NCBI GenBank assembly: GCA_040007395.1
Contig: JBDTVG010000171.1
Span: 1-45,188 of the forward strand
Direction: 5' to 3'
Source of the DNA: DATGFK01 sp040007395
Lineage (GTDB): Bacteria > Chloroflexota > Anaerolineae > Aggregatilineales > UBA2796
Length of the DNA stretch: 45,188 nt
Of the stretch, positions 40,411 through 45,188 are shown piece after piece (the stretch's first letter is position 1; every line of letters begins with the position of its first letter). The notes beneath the pieces were generated by a model that saw nothing but the letters and a program-made list of their open reading frames with translations, was not told the DNA's origin and searched no databases. A program made the translations under genes and the position numbers.

Positions 40411-41546
40411 CATTGTAGCGTTTGGGCGGCGTTCTTATCCCACGAGTAAGTTGCTGCTTTGCTTAACCCTGCGGCACAGCGTGGCGATTCAAGCCCTTCC
40501 ATAATCGCCTGTTGCAACGCCGCGACAAAGCTGTCGAGATGCTCAGGATCAAAGTAGATCGGGCACTCGGCAGCTACTTCCACCGTTGCAGGAATCCGTG
40601 AAGCGACTATCGGACAACCGCAAGCCATCGCCTCCAACAGCGGAATACCGAAGCCCTCATACAGCGACGGATAAACAAACGCTGCTGCTCGATTATAGAG
40701 ATCGCAGAGTTCAGTATCGCTGACTTTTCCCAGTAGCCTGACGCGCTCTTGTATACCTGAGTCGGCAAGTTGCTGTGATTCTTGCGCTGTCCAACTTCTT
40801 CCTACCACAACAAGTTTCACTTCGCGCTGTCCGGGCCAACGACGGTAAGCCTCTAACAGACTGCCAAAGTTTTTATACAAATCGCGTTTGCCAACGTATA
40901 AGAAAAATGGTTCACCAGTTGGCAAGATCTCTGATGATGTAATCTGGCGCTGTTGAAAAACGCTGCTATGGGCTAAAGGGATCACGTGTAGCTTACTTGA
41001 ATCTACGGCGTAATAAGCTTGGAGATCGGTACGGGTTGTCTCGGAAATACAGATGATCGCGTCTGCCGACTGGATGCACTGCCGCTTTTGCTGCCGGAAT
41101 GCGTCGTCTTCTGGCCTGCTAAAGTAGTTAGGGTAACGTTCATGGATCATATCTGGCACGGTCAGCACTGTCGGGCCACGCCATTCTTTATCTGGCAGCG
41201 TATAGTAAGTCGAGTGCCAGAGGTAGTCGCGATGTCGTTCAATCTGCCTCTGGCGACCCTGCTGCCTGAGTGGTGGCAGAACACGCTGCCAGAATCGCAC
41301 GGGGCGCACTGGCAAAAAAGGATCCAATGGCAGAGCATTAAGTTGCCGAATATGGGTATGTGTAGGCAGCTTTTGGCGCGGTTTGCCTTCGATCAGCACA
41401 TCTACGGATAGCGACGCATCCAGATCACACATACGCGGCAGGATCTCATTGAAAATACGCGAGATACCACCGCGTTCCTGACGTTGATAGATTACGCCAT
41501 CAATGAACACTTCCACGTTGGGGGATTCCTTCGATCCTCCTCTCAA
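40383..41546 (-). CDS. GT4-family glycosyltransferase
   Basis: Up to 387 residues, GT-B fold. N-terminal VFIDGVIYQRQERGGISRIFNEILPRM binds the acceptor; the C-terminal nucleotide-sugar site has FLYVGKRDLYKNFGSLLEAY, then FVYPSLYEGFGIPLLEAMACGCPIVASRIPATVEVA with the EX7E pair of GT4 enzymes. The sugar and acceptor are unknown. The TTG start at 41546 lies in the loop of a hairpin; GTG 41516 (reading VEVFIDGV) is at least as likely, with AAGGA 10 nt upstream. It follows the SH3/M23 peptidase gene on the same strand by about 30-60 nt, so they may be cotranscribed. 3' end overlaps the stress-protein gene. Confidence 0.9.
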   Translation of the reverse strand: MRGGSKESPNVEVFIDGVIYQRQERGGISRIFNEILPRMCDLDASLSVDVLIEGKPRQKLPTHTHIRQLNALPLDPFLPVRPVRFWQRVLPPLRQQGRQRQIERHRDYLWHSTYYTLPDKEWRGPTVLTVPDMIHERYPNYFSRPEDDAFRQQKRQCIQSADAIICISETTRTDLQAYYAVDSSKLHVIPLAHSSVFQQRQITSSEILPTGEPFFLYVGKRDLYKNFGSLLEAYRRWPGQREVKLVVVGRSWTAQESQQLADSGIQERVRLLGKVSDTELCDLYNRAAAFVYPSLYEGFGIPLLEAMACGCPIVASRIPATVEVAAECPIYFDPEHLDSFVAALQQAIMEGLESPRCAAGLSKAATYSWDKNAAQTLQCYRALAAVP

Positions 41547-41560
41547 ATCGAGAGGAGGAT
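41534..41560 (-). promoter_or_regulatory. Hairpin enclosing GGAGG between peptidase and GT4 genes
   Basis: ATCCTCCTCTC (41534-41544) and GAGAGGAGGAT (41550-41560) form a perfect 11-bp stem with a 5-nt loop. In the minus-strand message the stem sequesters GAGAGGAGG, the strongest Shine-Dalgarno-like stretch in front of the GT4 gene. No T-run follows, so it is not a standard terminator; it may be a translational control or processing element. Confidence 0.5.
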
Positions 41561-41575
41561 AAGCGAATAGTGTGG

Positions 41576-43417
41576 CTAGAGAAAATCTGCTGGGTAAGGA
41601 TCGAAGGCCGTGTAATTGGCGATGCGCTGATTAAGGGTTGGCAGATCGTAGATTCCTTTAGGCCACGGCAGCCTGCTGACTGTCCAGATCACGGGGGAGC
41701 CATACTGGAACGAAGCCAGTGTGAAAAAGTCTAGCGGAGGCCAGTTCAAGCCCATGCTAGAGAGTTGCGCCGCGTTTGGATAGGTTGGCCCGCCATTGAA
41801 GCCAATCTTTTTCCCCTGATGTTGATGATATTTGACCAGCCGTTCGCTGAAAAACAGTAGTGGATTAAACGGCGTGATATTGCCAAACGGTTGCACCGGC
41901 TTGTAATCGACATTCAACTTGCGTCCACTAGGGCGCGGCAAATTGTTATCGCCGCTCAACAGATGAACCTCAAGGTGGAGATGGGCGTTGTTTGTCTCCC
42001 CAGCGGGATTACCACTAATGCCGATGGTCTGTCCGACCTGAACCACATCGTGACGCTTGACAACAGTATTATCCGACATGTGCGAGTAGGCCACTAGCAC
42101 GTTGGAGAGCATCCGCCGTCCCTGATTGTCTTTGTACTGCTCCGGTAGAAAGCACCAAAGGATAATATCCTTGTCGTCGGCGTTGCCCATATAGCGCCAG
42201 TTTGTCTGGTTGCCAACGATGATACCATCGGAGACGGCAACAAGGGGCGTTCCTACCGGGACAATGTGATCGAGGCCGTTGTGCATCCCGCAGACGTTTT
42301 TATAGTATTGGTTCCAGTTGAGCGCCGAGAATGTGTTGGGGCCAAAGCCGTTGACCAGCATATGGCTTAAACTGGTGGCGTTAAGTTTCGTGGGCGAAAT
42401 ATCGAAGGGATCGGGCAAGCCGAGCTTCTGACTCTGTGCCCAAAAGTCATTGTAGCCTTGTGGAATCGTGTAATTATTTGGAATCGAGTCGATATAAGTA
42501 TTTAGCTCTGGCTGGAGACTCCGACTGTTCGCCGTCCCGCCTGTCTCACTTGTGCCACCGCTGCTTGGTGTGACCACTGGTTGTGAGGTTGGTTGTGTTG
42601 TCGGGCTGACAACAGGGGCGCTAGCGTAAATTACCAGCCATGCCGCCACATAGCCTGTATTACCGCTTGCAGTGCGTACCTGAATCCATAGGCCCTGATC
42701 TCTGGTACTACCAACTTTCGTGGCAAGGGTGGCATCATCTTCGAGTGGAGTCATGATTGCGCCGTTTAACAACGTTTCGATCTTGTTGTCGGGTGAAGTA
42801 ACAATCGCAGGCGTGCTGCGTACATTAAGCGTATCGCCGGGAAAGCCTAGCAACTTGGATGATACTGGCACAGCGGCAGGCGCAGTGCTGCTGGTTGTGG
42901 CTGGGGTCGGTGCAGTTGCAGCTGTCGGCGCGGGATTGCTTGCCACGGTTGCTGGGGTTGGATCTACTGGCGCTACACTCGACACAGTGGCAGGGGGCGT
43001 AGTTCCCGAAATCGTTACTACTACTGTTGGTGCAGAGGCGGCTGTTGGATCTGTTGGCGTTGGATTAGATACAACAGTAGGAGTCGGATTTCCCGAAATC
43101 GTTACCACGGGTGTTGGTGCAGCAGCGGATGTTGAATCTATGGGTGCTGGACTAGATACAGCGGTGGGTGCGGGGCTTGCGCCTACAGTGGCGACTGGCG
43201 AAGAGGTAGGAGCTGCTACTGGCGCAGTATTTTGAATATCAAAGAATTGCCCCATTACATAGCCAATTGTTGCATCGTCGGCCTGAACCTTGAGCCAATC
43301 GCCTGTAGTTTCAAGGATGGTCAATTGGGTTGTCGGGATAATCACACGAATCACTGAGTCGCTCGTACTAGGCCCTGTTCGTAAATTTACCCTGTCTTTT
43401 GCAATCGCAATGGCCAT
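41576..43417 (-). CDS. SH3-domain / M23-like peptidase with Ser/Pro/Thr-rich linker
   Basis: 613 residues. An SH3b domain covers 1-60 (VNLRTGPSTSDSVI, WLKVQ, IGYVMGQFFD), then a low-complexity S/P/T/A/V linker of about 125 residues with 29-residue repeats, a second SH3b at about 190-265 (TLNVRSTPAI, LWIQVRTASGNTGYVAAWLV), a short linker and the M23 lysostaphin-like domain at about 375-490. Its zinc and catalytic residues are all there: H379, D383 (HNGLDH), H446 (YSHMS) and H479/H481 (HLHLEVH). The C-terminal 120 residues are unassigned. Architecture points to cell-wall or S-layer hydrolysis outside the cell, but no signal peptide is encoded: a TAA lies two codons before the ATG and the SH3 fold starts at once. 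AAAGGAG lies about 55 nt upstream, too far to serve this start. Confidence 0.87.
   Translation of the reverse strand: MAIAIAKDRVNLRTGPSTSDSVIRVIIPTTQLTILETTGDWLKVQADDATIGYVMGQFFDIQNTAPVAAPTSSPVATVGASPAPTAVSSPAPIDSTSAAAPTPVVTISGNPTPTVVSNPTPTDPTAASAPTVVVTISGTTPPATVSSVAPVDPTPATVASNPAPTAATAPTPATTSSTAPAAVPVSSKLLGFPGDTLNVRSTPAIVTSPDNKIETLLNGAIMTPLEDDATLATKVGSTRDQGLWIQVRTASGNTGYVAAWLVIYASAPVVSPTTQPTSQPVVTPSSGGTSETGGTANSRSLQPELNTYIDSIPNNYTIPQGYNDFWAQSQKLGLPDPFDISPTKLNATSLSHMLVNGFGPNTFSALNWNQYYKNVCGMHNGLDHIVPVGTPLVAVSDGIIVGNQTNWRYMGNADDKDIILWCFLPEQYKDNQGRRMLSNVLVAYSHMSDNTVVKRHDVVQVGQTIGISGNPAGETNNAHLHLEVHLLSGDNNLPRPSGRKLNVDYKPVQPFGNITPFNPLLFFSERLVKYHQHQGKKIGFNGGPTYPNAAQLSSMGLNWPPLDFFTLASFQYGSPVIWTVSRLPWPKGIYDLPTLNQRIANYTAFDPYPADFL
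42983..43156 (-). repeat. Two in-frame 87-bp repeats in the peptidase linker
   Basis: Codons 88-116 and 117-145 are two 29-residue units sharing the core PT-VVTISG and a following PT/PA-V; a third, degenerate unit follows. At DNA level the segment CCCGAAATCGTTAC recurs in both. The units are rich in Pro, Thr, Ala and Val and probably form an extended, possibly glycosylated, spacer. Such repeats can change copy number by recombination. Confidence 0.75.
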
Positions 43418-43757
43418 AGTTTATCGCGCACCATGCCACTCTATTTATGCAGCAAGGTGCTTCTACTCCTTTCATGTATGCAGATAATCAAAAATAGCAA
43501 TTAAATGTTTTGACAGTCTACCTATGACATTAGTGAGTTACGCTTTTTTGTCAAGTGCGATTGGGATGTGTTTTACTCGAATGCGGTGCTCGTTCGCGAG
43601 TCTCTCGATGGCCTCTCCTCATGGCGAATAATAAAAGTATCTCAAAACTAAGTAAGTATATCTATTGAAAATCAGGCAAAAAGACGCTCAGTGACTTGCT
43701 TAGTGTTCTGTTATGGCGGTTAGCGTTACTGTTCTCCTTGGGTTTGAAATTTGAAAC
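43418..43757. other. Intergenic region, peptidase / CxxC hypothetical
   Basis: 340 bp with no gene. A consensus TTGACA occurs on each strand (43510-43515 plus; 43554-43549 minus), facing one another, but neither has a recognisable -10 box at normal distance. A strong AAAGGAG lies on the minus strand near 43473-43479 but leads only to a four-codon frame. Confidence 0.4.
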
Positions 43758-44198
43758 GTGACGTATACTAAGCATATTGGATTACGTGATAGCACTCAAT
43801 TTCATTTAAGAGGCCCAGATGGGCTTATAGAGGGGATCATTATGCTATACCAGAATGATGCCGAAATGTTGTTTCCTGCTAGAGTTATCCCTCTACTACG
43901 CGACCTACGTGGTAGTGATTGGCAGCAGTTGATTGACCAGATAAGCATCCAACCAGAAAGCGAACCTGATGTGCTGGCTTTTGGTCTGTTCATGATCCGG
44001 CTTAATGGCTGCATGACCTGTAATTCCGATAGTTTTCGGGCATTACGTGGTTGCACGCAGTGTGCCCAGCACATTGTCTCGCGTTTCAAAGGGAGTGACC
44101 ACGATTTGATCGAGCGGTGGCAGGCGGCGCGGGATGAGATCGTGACATATCTCGACACGGGGCTGATTCCGCAGGATGTCAATAAGACGGTTGGCTAG
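43758..44198 (+). CDS. Hypothetical protein with two CxxC motifs
   Basis: 146 residues from GTG 43758; an ATG at 43842 would shorten it by 28. I do not recognise the family. Visible features: a mixed alpha/beta N-terminal part (FHLRGPDGLIEGIIMLYQND), a helix-rich middle, then CMTC (about 85-88) and CTQC (about 99-102) separated by ten residues (NSDSFRALRG), and a helical charged C-terminus (GSDHDLIERWQAARDEIVTYL). The close cysteine pairs suggest a zinc ribbon-like or Fe-S site. No membrane segment. It stands alone between the peptidase promoter region and the relic region; base composition is like its neighbours, so a real gene is likely. Confidence 0.65.
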   Translation: MTYTKHIGLRDSTQFHLRGPDGLIEGIIMLYQNDAEMLFPARVIPLLRDLRGSDWQQLIDQISIQPESEPDVLAFGLFMIRLNGCMTCNSDSFRALRGCTQCAQHIVSRFKGSDHDLIERWQAARDEIVTYLDTGLIPQDVNKTVG

Positions 44199-44234
44199 TA
44201 AGTAAGCAGAGCCTAATAACGCATCGCCAGTGGA

Positions 44235-44397
44235 TTAACGGGCTTGATCAGAATGGTGCAACAGAGCAGTTGGCGTTGTTGGACTGCCATAATGAGGCCG
44301 ATTTGCGTGAGTTCATCGGCAAGTGATCGTCTGTAGATCAGCCGGTCACCTGCCGTGAGAACAAATCCAGAACGCCCGCTAAGTACAACCAGCTTTC
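44235..44397 (-). pseudogene. Relic of an IS3-family transposase (OrfB, rve domain)
   Basis: Minus-strand frames together spell the IS3 DDE core: ESWLYLAGVLDLFSRQVTG (from 44397), then a TGA where W is expected, STDDHLP, a frame change to ELTQIGLIMAVQQRQ, and another to LLHHSDQ (the second Asp region of DDE). With at least one stop and two shifts in about 160 bp it is non-functional. No ends of the element are recognisable. Confidence 0.75.
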
Positions 44398-44641
44398 ATC
44401 GATAAGCCGCTAGCACATCGGTTTCGACGTTGCAGCCAATATATCGCAGCAACGATTAGTGGTAGACTTCGCGGAGCGCTTCATCGCTATAGCGCAGGGC
44501 CTAGGCACGCCGCATCGCCAAAATGCAGGATTGCAGCGCAAACTCAAACGATTGTCCCGTGCCGAGATCGGTGGCAAGTGACAATGCAGCAACTATCTCC
44601 GCAAGGCGAATCTCTGAAGTTTTGCCTTGACCAGCCATCAT
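44398..44641 (-). pseudogene. Relic of an HD-type signalling gene (N-terminal part)
   Basis: From ATG 44638 the frame reads MAGQGKTSEIRLAEIVAALSLATDLGTGQSFEFALQ and continues through a TAG (44502-44504) and a TAA (44455-44457) as ALRYSDEALREVYH and SLLRYIGCNVETDVLAAYR. This is the typical N-terminal region of HD/HD-GYP proteins in Chloroflexota and Actinobacteria (recalled pattern, ALSLATDLG... LLRxIGC). The rest of the gene is missing; the sequence runs directly into the IS3 relic near 44397, suggesting insertion then decay. Confidence 0.65.
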
Positions 44642-44734
44642 CGTCCCTGTTGTTTTATCCCCACCCGAAATCCATTGTAGTCTAGGCGGAGTCTGCGTCC
44701 AACTGATTAGAGATCGTTCTACAGCCAAACCATC

Positions 44735-45188
44735 CTACGTAATCAGTTTGGCGATGACAAAAGCAGTCGCTGCTGCCAAGCCGCCAACCAGCGTTGTTTG
44801 CAAAGCGCTTCGCAGAGGATGCGTTCCTGTTAACCGCCCCTTGACATACCCAAAGATCACGAGCGCGGTTAAGGTCGCGACGACTGAGGCAAGTTGGGCT
44901 GTTGGAATATTTGGGAACAGAATGTAGGGAGTTAGCGGAATAAAGCCTCCTGCCGCATAAGACAGCGCAATCGTTACAGCGCTGACCAGCGCCCGTTTGG
45001 GATTCGGTGCTTCAAGGCCAAGTTCAAAGCGCATCATAAAATCAATCCATGCGTCCGGGCGGGCAGCGAGGGCTTCCACTAGCGGAGCGCTTTGTTCCTT
45101 CGTTAGACCATAGGCCACGAAAACATCGCTGACTTCCAGTTTTTCGGCTTGTGGCATATCGATGGTTTCTTGTTGTTCACGGCGGCGC
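44735..45188 (-). CDS. VIT1/CCC1-family transporter, C-terminal part (5' end outside window)
   Basis: The frame is open from the window edge (RREQQETIDMPQAEKLEVSDVF...), so the ATG at 45157 is internal. Visible are the cytoplasmic helical segment of the family (EVSDVFVAYGLTKEQSAPLVEALAARPDAWIDFMMRFELGLEAPNPKRALVSA) with its acidic residues, and the last three membrane helices (ALSYAAGGFIPLTPYIL with the GGxxPL motif; LASVVATLTALVIFGYVKGRLTG; LVGGLAAATAFVIAKLI). Members move Fe2+ or Mn2+ into compartments or out of the bacterial cytoplasm. The N-terminal helices are beyond the window. Confidence 0.88.
   Translation of the reverse strand, partial: RRREQQETIDMPQAEKLEVSDVFVAYGLTKEQSAPLVEALAARPDAWIDFMMRFELGLEAPNPKRALVSAVTIALSYAAGGFIPLTPYILFPNIPTAQLASVVATLTALVIFGYVKGRLTGTHPLRSALQTTLVGGLAAATAFVIAKLIT

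Noticed and set aside
42720..43235. Plus-strand 171-codon Gly/Val/Ala-rich ORF
   Set aside because: Antisense of the Pro/Thr/Ala-rich peptidase linker; composition follows from the repeats.
43510..43554. Face-to-face promoters at two TTGACA hexamers
   Set aside because: No -10 box at 16-18 nt on either strand.
1..45188. CRISPR array, tRNA/rRNA genes, prophage or integron
   Set aside because: No regularly spaced repeats, no tRNA T-loop or acceptor pairing noticed on reading, and no phage structural or integrase genes.

Overview
ORGANISM. No rRNA or tRNA is present, so the assignment rests on gene content and is an inference: a Chloroflexota bacterium, most likely an Anaerolineae-type lineage. 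Pointers are intermediate GC, frequent TTG starts, the FRPS/GDWN tandem-repeat metalloprotease, a Hanks kinase fused to an AAA/TPR module, a DUF951 protein beside a processive diacylglycerol glycosyltransferase, a UMF1-type MFS and a bacterial QTMAN-like glycosyltransferase. Nearly all genes look chromosomal; mobile DNA is limited to decayed IS relics. LAYOUT. 1-1.7 kb: ECF41-type sigma factor overlapping its NAD(P)-binding 'epimerase/oxidoreductase' partner, with a good ECF41-like promoter. 1.97-2.74 kb: dead IS1-family element with 13-bp inverted ends; a matching end lies inside the sigma leader. 2.8-9.7 kb: leftward genes for a polysaccharide flippase and a compact set of DMT permease, Ig-like/PD40 propeller protein, M29 aminopeptidase and UMF1 transporter. 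10-13.4 kb: 1111-residue Ser/Thr kinase-ATPase-TPR protein. 13.4-18.6 kb: UgtP/MGDG-like glycosyltransferase with DUF951, then rightward M50 protease, HD protein, a divergent prephenate-dehydrogenase-like protein and a small membrane protein, meeting an LPG-synthase-TM-like protein tail to tail. 18.8-25.1 kb: DegV, a two-gene ABC-2 exporter, an orphan YgiT-type zinc finger and a secreted reprolysin-like metalloprotease with its own promoter, operator-like palindrome and strong terminator. 25.2-29.2 kb: PH-like membrane protein diverging from a GntR/FCD regulator plus QTMAN-like enzyme, then an MFS gene split by an 8-nt homopolymer. 29.3-35.9 kb: leftward run of CtpA, SmpB, a STAND-type ATPase, an FHA protein and a Clp_N-phosphotransferase fusion. 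36-43.5 kb: receiver-GAF-histidine kinase, FucU/RbsD mutarotase, HbpS/GlcG, JAMM peptidase, glycine-rich stress protein, GT4 glycosyltransferase and an SH3/M23 peptidase. 43.7-45.2 kb: CxxC/CxxC hypothetical, relics of an HD-type gene and an IS3 transposase, and a truncated VIT1/CCC1 protein. BEST CANDIDATE FOR A POORLY DESCRIBED SYSTEM. The set at 29.3-34.0 kb: a STAND-like NTPase with a possible sigma4-like HTH and a C-terminal repeat region, a stand-alone FHA domain, and a Clp N-domain fused to an APH/Hanks-fold kinase with a very long insertion. The architecture suggests a phospho-dependent sensing or conflict module of the 'ternary complex' kind. The domain calls come from motifs; the system-level role is inference.
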